Positions 7,846 to 15,450 of a stretch of 37,230 bases of DNA are shown here, piece after piece. Both the position numbers and the translations under genes were made by a program. Source of the DNA: Gallionellaceae bacterium. GTDB lineage: Bacteria > Pseudomonadota > Gammaproteobacteria > Burkholderiales > Gallionellaceae. The stretch is from NCBI GenBank assembly GCA_009773615.1, contig WSYA01000017.1:1-37230 (forward strand). Reading direction: 5' to 3'. The notes beneath the pieces were generated by a model that worked only from the letters and a program-made list of their open reading frames with translations, ran no database searches and was not told where the DNA came from. Positions within the stretch are counted from its first letter, which is position 1, and each line of letters starts with the position of its first letter.

Positions 7846-8741
7846 ACCGACTCACGCACGGCAGTTTTAGCGGCCATCTTAGCCAGCACAGGCGAGGTCG
7901 CATCCGCCTCATTACCGATCACCGACAGATTGGTATCTACCGCATTCATGCGGCCATTCATGTTTTGCTCATTCACATCGCCCAGCAGCGTCATGGCCGA
8001 CTTTGCCTCTCTGGCCACACTACCGGACATCGCCAACATCGAGGCAGAGCCATCGACCGAACCCTGCAACGGCGCAAGATTCACCCCGAAGCGGTCGGCA
8101 GCCGTCACAATTTTGCTAAATCCCGGCACTCCGTGGCGCAACTGCTCCACTGCCTTCAGCGGATTTTTTTGCAAAGCTTTTGCAAGCTTCATCATGTTGC
8201 GCGCCGCCTGCACTGCGGCCAGCATCTCGCGACCGGCAATCACCGCAGCCTTCAATTTCGCAGCCATCAAGTTCGGCTTGGCCTTACCCTTCAGCCCATT
8301 CTTTGCGCCCGGTGGCCGAGGCTTACCAAATTTCGCCACACCCGGCGCGGCAGGCTTAGCCCCCGCAGCCCCGATGCTTTCACGCAAACTCACCTTCACC
8401 GTCGCAGACAATCGCCCTCCTTGGGCATCAGTGAACTCTTCGGACAGCGCAATATCGGCAATCACAAACTCGCCCTTGTACTCACCGTTGGCCAGCACAA
8501 AGGGCAGCGCAATATGGGCGCTCATTGCCGCATAGAGCTTGGAAATTTCGGCATCCGGGTCGCAGAACATGAAATGAAATTTCAGCGATAGCGAATGCTC
8601 ATCCAGCTTGTCGCCAATCCACTGCAAGCGCGGCTTACCCTCAATGCGGGCATGCTCTGCATAGTCCGTGGCGAACTTACTCTCTATCCCGCCAAAGACG
8701 ATTACCTCAAACTGAATGTCACCCAGGAGTGCGTATTTCAT
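7842..8741 (-). CDS. Tail protein U with C-terminal extension (P2 gpU family)
   Basis: The N-terminal 135 residues fit gpU (MKYALLGDIQFEV, and GKPRLQWIGDKLDEHSLSL near residue 35). The protein has 299 residues, about twice the size of P2 gpU. The extra C-terminal part starts with a Pro/Ala/Gly/Lys linker (about 135-165) and continues with helices containing AAKLKAAVIAGREML. The extension may reach into the baseplate or hold the tape measure, but this is inference. GGAGGG stands eight bases before the ATG. Confidence 0.82.
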   Translation of the reverse strand: MKYALLGDIQFEVIVFGGIESKFATDYAEHARIEGKPRLQWIGDKLDEHSLSLKFHFMFCDPDAEISKLYAAMSAHIALPFVLANGEYKGEFVIADIALSEEFTDAQGGRLSATVKVSLRESIGAAGAKPAAPGVAKFGKPRPPGAKNGLKGKAKPNLMAAKLKAAVIAGREMLAAVQAARNMMKLAKALQKNPLKAVEQLRHGVPGFSKIVTAADRFGVNLAPLQGSVDGSASMLAMSGSVAREAKSAMTLLGDVNEQNMNGRMNAVDTNLSVIGNEADATSPVLAKMAAKTAVRESV

Positions 8742-11396
8742 TTAAAAAGCCCTCCGCTGTTGGTCGGCCAACGTGCGTCGCATCATCTCTTCCAATGTGG
8801 ACTGGTGCGCCCGCAGCATGTCGCCAAACTTCTGCATGGTCTGCGGGGTAGGGTCGCCGTGGATAACGATCTGCGGCTTGTACTCCAGCTTCAGCTCGAT
8901 AGGCGCGGACTTTTTATCAGCGGCAAGCGCTGCCGCAGTCGGCAAGTTTTTCGGCAGTTGCGCAACCGCAGTCTTGGCCTTGTCTGTCCCGGCCAAAGCC
9001 TTACCCGCCTTGCCCCCCAAGTAGTCGCCAAAAATTGACCCGGCAACCCCGCCCAATGCACCGCCGATCAGCGTCCCCACACCGGGGAAAACAGCCGTCC
9101 CGACCAACGCTCCGAGCTTCGCACCGGCCAGCCCGCCAGCCAGCGAACCCGCCGCACCACCTACCGCACCAAACTTATCGCTGGCCCCCATCTTGTCATT
9201 CGCTAGCGCGCTCCCGGCCTGAAACAACGAAGCCCCCACCGCCAATGGCATGGCCAGCTTGCTCGCACCGCCCAGTAGCTTGCCGCCCACACCAGCCAGC
9301 ATGCCCTTAGCGCCAGAAAACAAACCGCCCCCGGCTGCCGCCACGCTGCCTTTGGCCGCTGCTACAGCACCACTAACCGTACCGGGGCTGCCAAATATGC
9401 GCCCCGCAAACGGCACGCTACGGCCAGCCGCCACACCCAGCCGCGCCAGCGAAGCCGCTGCCCCCAAAGCCAGCAACACAGAAGTAAACGCAGCTACTCC
9501 GCCCACCGCAACCACAAGAGCACTGGTCACATTCGGCCATTCAGTCGCAAAAGAATTGAATTTATCCGCCAAGTCGGCCACACCTCCCAACAGGTGGCCG
9601 ACGGCGGGCGAAAGCACATTGCCGATGGTAATGCCGAGATCCATCAGCGAGACTTTCATCCGCTCCCACTGCGCCGTGGTCAGGCGGTTCTGCTCCTCCA
9701 AGTCCCGATCAATCGTCCCCTTGACCCCCTCGGTATCCAGCGTATCGCGTGTCTCCCTATATTTCCCCTTGCCCGTCATCCACGCCAGATAAGCCTGTGT
9801 CGCCTGCATATCCTGCATCACACTGGAAAGGCCTACACGCTGTACTGCGCTTTGCACATACTGAGTGAGCGCATCGCCCTGAAGGTTATTTTTCTTCGCC
9901 TCCGCCATCGCTGCCGCCAGCTCGGCCTTCATGTCCGTGCTACTCTTGAGCCGCCCCTTCTTATCGTAAGTTTTGACCTTGCCCGACTCGACCACCTTGT
10001 TGATGTAATCGTCGAAAACCATAAAGCTGGCTTCCACGTTGGAAGTCTTTCCCTTGCTGGCAATCACCTTGGCAAGCTTCGCTTTTTCAAACTCAATACC
10101 CACGCTCTTGAAGTTGTCCTGGGTAGAATTCGAGCTCATGTGGCTGAACCAGTTGCGCATATAGGTTTCCGCCTCACTCGCACTGCCTGATCCGGCGCGC
10201 ATGGTCTGCATCAACGCACCCATTTCCTTCACGCCCTGCATGCCTGTCGAACCAAACGAAGCTGCCGCCCCGCCCAGCTCCGGGAAAGCCTTCGCCATCG
10301 CCTTGATCTCGTACTGACCCAGCTTGCCCGCCTTGGCCAGCACATTGATCGCATCAAAGATTTCGCCTTCAGTCTTGAGTTTGAATTTTGTTTGCAGCGT
10401 ATAGACCAGCTCGGCCAAATCGCCCATGTCCGCCCGTGTCGCCTTCGCCACCTTGGCCAGCATCCCCGAGTAGCTGGCGGCCACTTTGGCATCCATGCCC
10501 TGCGCAACGAGGCGCTCGACACCAGCCGCCACGTTGTCATGGCTCACGCCGTTTTTGGTCGCCGCCTCGCGCACCTTGGCTGCCAACGCCGCCTCCGCCC
10601 CTTTTTCTTTGTACAGCTCGCCGGTAATGCTGATCTGCCTGATCTTATCTTCAAACTGCGCGCTCACCGCCACAGGTGCCGCCAAAGATGCGCCAACGCC
10701 GACCGCCGCCACCGCATTCATCTTGCGGTCGTTAAATTCGGCCTTGTACTTGGTCACATCCTTTTGCACAGCAATCAAGCGTTGATAGCGCGCCGTCAGC
10801 TTGTCTAGCGTGCGCTGTTCCTGCTCCATTTGGCGGCGCAAGCGGCCACGCTCTTCACCCAGCTTAGCGGTATTGATACCCGCCTTATTCATCTCCTCCC
10901 GCAGCGCCTGCACCTTGCGGGTCTGCTCGATCAGCTCCGCCGAAAGTTCTTTACCTTTTTCGCGCTGCTTATCAAATTCCTTGGTGAGCGTCTTAACGTC
11001 CTTTTCGGCACCGCTCGCCTGATCGCGCAAGAGTTGCAGCTTCAACCGTTGCTCATCGGTAGTCTTGGTGTCCTGCTGAGCCAACTCTGCCCGATAATCC
11101 TTGAGCGCCTGCGTGCTCTCATTCTGAAAACCCTTCGCCTCGGCCAGCGACTTGCCCATGCGCGTAGTTTCCGCCCGGTGCGTTTCCACGGCCTTGGTCG
11201 CGGCAACAACAGCAGCCTTTTCTTTGACGAAAGAATCCACTACCGACAGCCCCATCGCATTCATCCGCTCGGTAGTCTGTACGCTAGCCTTCGTTAGCTG
11301 CTCCATGCGGCTGGTCATGCTGCCGATAGACGCAGCTACGCCGCCAGCACCACCGGCAGAGAAAATAAGCTTGAGTTCAATCGCGCCTGTTGCCAT
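8742..11396 (-). CDS. Tail tape measure protein
   Basis: An 884-residue protein. Residues 40-215 are a long charged coiled coil. Residues 230-480 match the TP901-type tape measure core (FEDKIRQISITGELYKEKG, GMQGVKEMGALMQTMR). Two hydrophobic Gly/Ala-rich stretches follow (about 635-675 and 770-835), as expected for the part that enters the host membrane. At about 1.5 angstrom per residue the length predicts a tail of roughly 130 nm. Its start codon overlaps the -10 box of a divergent promoter for the small gene at 11407. Confidence 0.92.
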   Translation of the reverse strand: MATGAIELKLIFSAGGAGGVAASIGSMTSRMEQLTKASVQTTERMNAMGLSVVDSFVKEKAAVVAATKAVETHRAETTRMGKSLAEAKGFQNESTQALKDYRAELAQQDTKTTDEQRLKLQLLRDQASGAEKDVKTLTKEFDKQREKGKELSAELIEQTRKVQALREEMNKAGINTAKLGEERGRLRRQMEQEQRTLDKLTARYQRLIAVQKDVTKYKAEFNDRKMNAVAAVGVGASLAAPVAVSAQFEDKIRQISITGELYKEKGAEAALAAKVREAATKNGVSHDNVAAGVERLVAQGMDAKVAASYSGMLAKVAKATRADMGDLAELVYTLQTKFKLKTEGEIFDAINVLAKAGKLGQYEIKAMAKAFPELGGAAASFGSTGMQGVKEMGALMQTMRAGSGSASEAETYMRNWFSHMSSNSTQDNFKSVGIEFEKAKLAKVIASKGKTSNVEASFMVFDDYINKVVESGKVKTYDKKGRLKSSTDMKAELAAAMAEAKKNNLQGDALTQYVQSAVQRVGLSSVMQDMQATQAYLAWMTGKGKYRETRDTLDTEGVKGTIDRDLEEQNRLTTAQWERMKVSLMDLGITIGNVLSPAVGHLLGGVADLADKFNSFATEWPNVTSALVVAVGGVAAFTSVLLALGAAASLARLGVAAGRSVPFAGRIFGSPGTVSGAVAAAKGSVAAAGGGLFSGAKGMLAGVGGKLLGGASKLAMPLAVGASLFQAGSALANDKMGASDKFGAVGGAAGSLAGGLAGAKLGALVGTAVFPGVGTLIGGALGGVAGSIFGDYLGGKAGKALAGTDKAKTAVAQLPKNLPTAAALAADKKSAPIELKLEYKPQIVIHGDPTPQTMQKFGDMLRAHQSTLEEMMRRTLADQQRRAF

Positions 11397-11399
11397 AAT
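11371..11399 (+). promoter_or_regulatory. Sigma70-type promoter of the opposite-strand gene
   Basis: TTGAGT (11371-11376), a 17-base spacer and CATAAT (11394-11399) form a good housekeeping promoter pointing away from the tape measure gene. The expected start at about 11406 is next to the ATG at 11407, so a leaderless or one-base-leader transcript is predicted. The -10 overlaps the tape measure start codon. Confidence 0.65.
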
Positions 11400-11406
11400 T
11401 CAACCC

Positions 11407-11670
11407 ATGAAAAATTATTTTCAAACTTTGCAAATCGCAGAAACCTTGCCCGGCATCGTGCATTGGCTGATCGGCACGCTCATGTGCTTTATTGCCATCA
11501 CACTCGAAAACGCAAGTTACATCGAGCGTGGCGAGGTGTTGGGGCCGCTGCTTTTCTGTTCCTTGGGCGGCATCGTGCTCATCATCGCCAGCCGCCTGCT
11601 CATGTTGATGCTTCCCCGGCCTTATGCTTGGCTTGCCCAAAAGATCACTGGCGCGGTGTCTGCAAACTAA
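11407..11670 (+). CDS. Small membrane protein on the opposite strand (candidate moron)
   Basis: An 87-residue protein with two clear membrane segments (about 17-34 and 48-68) joined by a short charged loop (ENASYIERGE), ending in an amphipathic tail. I recognise no family. It is the only plus-strand gene in the 18 kb left arm, inserted between the tail chaperone E' and the tape measure. Its 3' end overlaps that of E' by 26 bases. It has its own sigma70-like promoter and no ribosome-binding site, so it may be expressed in the lysogen from a leaderless message. Such lone genes (morons) often change the host surface or block related phages; that role is inference. Confidence 0.7.
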   Translation: MKNYFQTLQIAETLPGIVHWLIGTLMCFIAITLENASYIERGEVLGPLLFCSLGGIVLIIASRLLMLMLPRPYAWLAQKITGAVSAN

Positions 11671-11875
11671 TCTGCTCCAACGCCTGCTTTACCCAACGCA
11701 CAAACTCATCAGCCTCCATCGCATCCATTTCTGACGGCTGCATCCGAAACCATCTGGCCAGCAAGCCTTGAGCATCCCAAAACGCTTTTTCGTCTTCTGC
11801 TAAATCAGGTAAGCCCCCGAAGACAGGCCTGAACATCGCCCCAATCGGACAAGTCCAAGCACTCAACATCTTCAA
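11645..11875 (-). CDS. E' : frameshift extension of the tail assembly chaperone
   Basis: The frame contains RPVFGGLPDLAEDEKAFWDAQ, the P2 GpE' pattern (WRPVFG.LPDLAE). It overlaps the end of E in another frame and has no ribosome-binding site of its own, so it is most likely made only as an extension of E by ribosomal frameshifting. The listed start (11875) is the first ATG of the open frame and is not thought to be used. A -2 shift at the G5 run gives a fusion of about 178 residues. The product should wrap the tape measure during tail assembly. Confidence 0.8.
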   Translation of the reverse strand: MKMLSAWTCPIGAMFRPVFGGLPDLAEDEKAFWDAQGLLARWFRMQPSEMDAMEADEFVRWVKQALEQISLQTPRQ

Positions 11876-12179
11876 ACACCAACTCTTCTTTAGCGAGAAT
11901 CACTACCAGCCAGCCATCCACATCCTCCGAGACACCTTCGGAGTTACGCTGAGCCATCTTCAAGTCCTTCAACTTGCCCCGGCGCAAAGTGATGGTCGTC
12001 ACTTTTTCGCCCTTGCCGTTGGTGAGGGGATATTTCAATACCGTTTGATGGGGAATCTTTACGGCGGCTTCTGATTTTGCGTTGGCTTCTGATGCTACTT
12101 GTGAAGCAGCGAGTGCCGCCGCTGCGGCTGCGATCTGTTCTGCTTCGAGGGCTGCGATTGCTGCGGACTTTTCACTCAT
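11805..12179 (-). CDS. Tail assembly chaperone E
   Basis: A 124-residue protein in the place of P2 gpE between tube and tape measure. The first 40 residues are Ala-rich and helical; the rest has the family feature YPLTNGKGEKVTTITLRRGKLKDLK, typical of tail assembly chaperones of this type. I choose ATG 12179, since GGAG lies six bases upstream; ATG 12191 would put the ribosome site inside the gene. It ends in the frameshift window for E'. The first gene of its operon, it has an activator-type promoter 36 bases upstream. Confidence 0.85.
   Translation of the reverse strand: MSEKSAAIAALEAEQIAAAAAALAASQVASEANAKSEAAVKIPHQTVLKYPLTNGKGEKVTTITLRRGKLKDLKMAQRNSEGVSEDVDGWLVVILAKEELVFEDVECLDLSDWGDVQACLRGLT
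11811..11821 (-). promoter_or_regulatory. Candidate -2 frameshift site (CTT CGG GGG CTT)
   Basis: A run of five G (11818-11814 on the minus strand) lies two codons before the E stop region. After decoding GGG (11816-11814), a slip of two bases back lets tRNA-Gly pair again with GGG (11818-11816), and the next codon becomes GGC TTA CCT, the E' frame. Mu, as I recall, uses a -2 shift in the same pair of genes. Confidence 0.65.
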
Positions 12180-12214
12180 TTCAATCTCCATCGGTTATCG
12201 GTTAAAGATGGAGC

Positions 12215-12258
12215 ATTCTCGTGTGCAAGCCGCCCGGCATCTATTAAACAGATTTAAA
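12215..12258 (-). promoter_or_regulatory. Late promoter of the tail chaperone/tape measure operon
   Basis: On the minus strand TTTAAA-TCTG-TTTAAT (12258-12243) is followed by 22 bases and the -10 GAGAAT (12220-12215). The start is expected near 12208, giving a leader of about 29 bases that includes GGAG before ATG 12179. Confidence 0.75.
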
Positions 12259-12270
12259 ACCGACAGGCGT

Positions 12271-12302
12271 AAAAAACCCGCCGGATTAGGGCGGGCTTTT
12301 CA
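12271..12302. terminator. Terminator between tube gene and chaperone operon
   Basis: CCCGCC and GGCGGG pair around a 7-base loop, with A6 on one side and TTTT on the other, so it works in both directions. On the minus strand it ends the protease-to-tube operon 20 bases after the tube stop and just before the next late promoter. Confidence 0.88.
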
Positions 12303-12320
12303 TTTCTGCCAACTGCGTCA

Positions 12321-12836
12321 TCACTCAACATTGGCGCGGTAATTGGCCAGCATATCCTCGCCGTTCACCTTGTAGATGTTGCTCATTGCATCGAACTCCA
12401 GAATGTCCTGACCATCCAGCACCTGTTTGATGTAGTAGACGGAAAAGCTGGTAGGAAACTCCGCGTTGTCGTGCTGCTTGAAAGTACCGCCGGGGTTCTT
12501 TTTAAAAGCTACTGTCAAAAAGGTGACTAGCGGCTTTTCCTCTGTGCGCCCCTGTGTACTGTATGTTTCCACATTGCAGCGCACTTGAATCGAGACGAAC
12601 TTGAAGGGGTTCGCTGCCTTCGCCATCACGTCGGCGTAATAGGAAGACCACTTGACCTCACCCTCCATCTTGTCGAATCCGCTGGGCAGCTCGATAGTGC
12701 CAGCCAAGCCCAGCGCCTTGTGCTCGACCATCTTGGCAGTGATGTCGGGCAGTTTGATTTCTTCTGCCTTGCCCAGCAGCGACGCCCCATCCAGATAGAC
12801 GTTGGCGTTGGTGATACGGTTGATTTCGATAGCCAT
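12321..12836 (-). CDS. Major tail tube protein (P2 FII family)
   Basis: A 171-residue protein that polymerises as the inner tube of the contractile tail. ANVYLDGASLLGKAEEIKLP at the N-terminus and the later SVYYIKQVLDGQDILEFDAM.NIYKVNGEDML match the P2 FII family. AAGGAAC lies six bases before the ATG. It follows the sheath gene directly, as in P2 (FI-FII) and Mu (L-M). Confidence 0.92.
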   Translation of the reverse strand: MAIEINRITNANVYLDGASLLGKAEEIKLPDITAKMVEHKALGLAGTIELPSGFDKMEGEVKWSSYYADVMAKAANPFKFVSIQVRCNVETYSTQGRTEEKPLVTFLTVAFKKNPGGTFKQHDNAEFPTSFSVYYIKQVLDGQDILEFDAMSNIYKVNGEDMLANYRANVE

Positions 12837-12845
12837 GTCCGTTCC

Positions 12846-14285
12846 TTATCGTTTCAAAAGGTTGTTCAGGTAGTCGATGTTCACCCGCGTTTTGTGGGTG
12901 ATACGCTCGGCTGGGGTTGGCGGCATGTAGTCGCGGCTGAAGACGTAATGCCCTGCGGCCATTTCTTCCACCGTGTTATCCGCCGGGTCAAACCAGCAGC
13001 GCCCGTCGACAATTGCACCGTCTTTTCTCAGCTTGCGCAGGAAGCCGTTCACGCTTTCGGTGATCGAATCCGCCCACGCTTTTGAACCCGGATTATCGGT
13101 GTACTGAAGGCTGAAATACTCGATGGATTCATCAATGATGTCACCCACGGCCAGCACACACTCGAAGGTCTCCGGGTCTGTGTTTGCAGGCCAGCTTGCC
13201 ATGCGGTTACCCCACAAGCGCAGGCCTGTGCCGAAGTTGTTGAACACCGTAGTGATGCCCACTTCATTCAGCAGGTTGGCATCGCAGTTCGGGTCGTTGA
13301 TCATGGCACTGATCGTACGCTCCATGCCTGTGATGCCCGCGATTTCATTGTTCGATTGCGACCACCAGTAACCCTTTTCGATGTCGATGGCGTTGCCGAT
13401 ACCGGCAGCGCGCTGCGAGAGCGGCTCCATGCGTTCGCTATTGGTCGCTGCGTCGTACACCTTCACGTGCGGGTAAAATAGCTTGGCGCGGCCTGCCGAG
13501 GTATTGAAGTTAATCGTACCCATCGGCCCGCGCCCGGCGATTGCTTGGGCGCGCGTAATACCGATAGGTGCATCGATGTAAGCCCGCGCACGCAGCCGGT
13601 TGGCCATCGCGATCATTTCTGTCGCCACACTGTTCAGCGTGCAGAAAACTGGCGCGATCAACCGCTTGGGGAAAAAGCCCATCAAGCTGTACGTGTCCAG
13701 GAATGCCTGCATGCCGGTGCGGTTACCCGCTGCATTGATGCCGCCGATGATGTCCGCTGGCGTGACCTTGGTGGGGTCGGCATAGTTGTAACTTGCCGCT
13801 TTCACTGTTGCTCCAAGTGCAATCGTACCACCGGCTTTACGCGTCAGCTTACCGGTCAACGGAGCCAGCGTGTAATCGACATCCTTCGTGTAGGTAACGA
13901 GGCCGTCGCCGCTCTTCAACACCAGATCAGCCACCGCCGGATGCGCCAGCGCGGCCAGATCGTTGGATGCGTTAAAGATCACGTCTTCGTTGGCCACCGC
14001 TGTTTTGTGAATAGCCGGGTCGAGCACGTTAATTACCACCACTACGCCCGACGTAGGCCGCCCTTGGTCGAAGTTCGCATCCAGCGCAGAGATGATGGTG
14101 AAGCCCGGCAGATCAACGCCGAACTGCGCCATATCCTTATCGGCGGCTACCAGTATCGGCACATTCACCGCGCCGATAGGCGCAATACCCACCAAGCCGG
14201 TCACCGCCGACTTAACCAGCTTCACCGGGCGGTTGCCCGCGTTCGATTTAATGGTTTCGACACCATGCAAAAAGTTTGCGGCCAT
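12846..14285 (-). CDS. Contractile tail sheath protein
   Basis: A 479-residue sheath protein, the size usual for P2 FI/Mu L type proteins. The N-terminal FLHGVETIKSNAGNRPVKLV, the central YSLMGFFPKRLIAPVF and the C-terminal LRLWGNRMASWP and EYFSLQYTDNPGSKAWADS mark the family; the C-terminal domain carries the arm that links sheath rings. AAGGAG stands seven bases before the ATG. It touches the previous gene end to end. Confidence 0.93.
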   Translation of the reverse strand: MAANFLHGVETIKSNAGNRPVKLVKSAVTGLVGIAPIGAVNVPILVAADKDMAQFGVDLPGFTIISALDANFDQGRPTSGVVVVINVLDPAIHKTAVANEDVIFNASNDLAALAHPAVADLVLKSGDGLVTYTKDVDYTLAPLTGKLTRKAGGTIALGATVKAASYNYADPTKVTPADIIGGINAAGNRTGMQAFLDTYSLMGFFPKRLIAPVFCTLNSVATEMIAMANRLRARAYIDAPIGITRAQAIAGRGPMGTINFNTSAGRAKLFYPHVKVYDAATNSERMEPLSQRAAGIGNAIDIEKGYWWSQSNNEIAGITGMERTISAMINDPNCDANLLNEVGITTVFNNFGTGLRLWGNRMASWPANTDPETFECVLAVGDIIDESIEYFSLQYTDNPGSKAWADSITESVNGFLRKLRKDGAIVDGRCWFDPADNTVEEMAAGHYVFSRDYMPPTPAERITHKTRVNIDYLNNLLKR

Positions 14286-14518
14286 TACTCGACTCCTTTT
14301 CCAGTTGATAGGGCGGCGGCAGCTTTTGCAGCTTTGGCTGGCGGCTGCGCCGGATCAGGCACCAGATGCTTCAATTCACGCAGCATCTTCACATGCTCGT
14401 GATCTTCCGGCAGGTCGATGCTTTGGCCGATAAACAGCAGCACCTCACGATCTTCCTTGCCGTCTTCCTTCAGCGTAAAGCCCGAATTGATCAGCCCTTG
14501 ATAAATGAATTTAGTCAT
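14285..14518 (-). CDS. Small Mu gp38-like protein (DUF2635-like)
   Basis: A 77-residue protein between the gp37-like gene and the sheath, where Mu has gp38. IDLPEDHEHVKMLRELKHLVP in the middle fits short proteins of this position, often listed as DUF2635; the C-terminus is Pro/Ala/Lys-rich and likely disordered. I choose ATG 14518, with GAGGTGAG about seven bases upstream; the GTG at 14530 lies inside that ribosome site. Confidence 0.65.
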   Translation of the reverse strand: MTKFIYQGLINSGFTLKEDGKEDREVLLFIGQSIDLPEDHEHVKMLRELKHLVPDPAQPPAKAAKAAAALSTGKGVE

Positions 14519-14531
14519 AACTTTTCTCACC

Positions 14532-15008
14532 TCACATTAATGAAACTTTGCCGACTGCCGCCCCCAACACAGGTTCCGGCTCGACCTCCTCAACCACCGT
14601 AGTGCCCGTGACAAAGTCGATTGCATACCGCCACTCGCCGCCGCCCTGCGAGATGAATTCCTCGCCGATGGGCTTGAGCTTGTCAAAAGCCGGTGGCTTG
14701 AATCCGGCCAGCGCCAACCGCACCGCCTCAAGGTAAGCCTTAACGCCTTCCTTACCGTTGAGGCTGCGAAACACCAGCGTTATCTCCACCGCCAGCGAAC
14801 GCTCCTGCACCATCAAGTGCGCAGACTTCGGCGGACTGTATTTGCCGCCGTGGTAGCGCACCAGCAACGCGCCGGTCGGGTGGTTGAGCCGGTACTCTTC
14901 CGGGTCATCGGGAAAAGCCTCCGTCTCTACCTCCGGCATCCGGGCTTGCAGCCGGGCGATCACCGCCGCTTCCAGCGCCTCGCTGGTATTGGGTGCCACC
15001 GTGCTCAT
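14532..15008 (-). CDS. Mu gp37-like head-tail joining protein
   Basis: A 158-residue protein. SEALEAAVIARLQARMPEVETEAFPDDPEEY at the start (a helix then an acidic loop), HPTGALLVRYHGGKY and a final EFISQGGGEWRYAIDFV match the Gp37 family of Mu-like phages, probably a tail terminator or connector component. It overlaps the DUF1320 gene by four bases (ATGA). Confidence 0.85.
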   Translation of the reverse strand: MSTVAPNTSEALEAAVIARLQARMPEVETEAFPDDPEEYRLNHPTGALLVRYHGGKYSPPKSAHLMVQERSLAVEITLVFRSLNGKEGVKAYLEAVRLALAGFKPPAFDKLKPIGEEFISQGGGEWRYAIDFVTGTTVVEEVEPEPVLGAAVGKVSLM

Positions 15009-15448
15009 GCAAATTTATCCAGCACGCCGTCACCGAATACACGCTTGCGCGCCCTCATCCGCATCTTGCCCGGCTCAGGCTGCGCCGCTTGCGTGGCGGC
15101 AATGCCGATGGTCATCTTGCCGCTCTTGATGGCCTCCAGCATCGCCATTGCATCCTTGTAACCGCGCACCACAGCCGGTGGCAGATCGTCTTTACCTTCC
15201 GGCCTCCGCGTGTAGATTTCGTGGCGAGCGATTTTTACTGTGATGTCACGCACCACCGTCGGCACAAGCTTGAACGGTATGTCGTAACGGCTGCGCAAGC
15301 CGCCGTCGATCACCTCTTCGACACCTTCCACGATGCGCTCGATAACCCGCAGATTCGGCTCGGTGGCTGGCGCAGTGTCATTCGTCAACTGCGCCAGCGT
15401 CTTGGCCGGGATCAACAACAGCAGGTCATCGAGCGTGCAGTAGCGCAT
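15005..15448 (-). CDS. Head-tail connector, DUF1320 (Mu gp36-like)
   Basis: A 147-residue protein of the DUF1320 family. MRYCTLDDLLLLIPAKTLAQLTND, then IDGGLRSRYDIPF and VRDITVKIARHEIYTRRP are typical of this adaptor, which has a fold like other phage connector proteins (gp6/gp15 type). It lies between the capsid gene and the gp37-like gene, as in Mu. Confidence 0.9.
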   Translation of the reverse strand: MRYCTLDDLLLLIPAKTLAQLTNDTAPATEPNLRVIERIVEGVEEVIDGGLRSRYDIPFKLVPTVVRDITVKIARHEIYTRRPEGKDDLPPAVVRGYKDAMAMLEAIKSGKMTIGIAATQAAQPEPGKMRMRARKRVFGDGVLDKFA

Positions 15449-15450
15449 GC

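Noticed and set aside
11377-11640. Minus-strand frame of 87 codons between E' and the tape measure
   Set aside because: His/Asp/Gln-rich shadow of the membrane protein on the plus strand; no ribosome site or family.
13545-14402. Long plus-strand frame (285 codons) opposite the sheath gene
   Set aside because: The His/Arg/Cys-rich composition and the strong sheath match on the other strand show it is a shadow.
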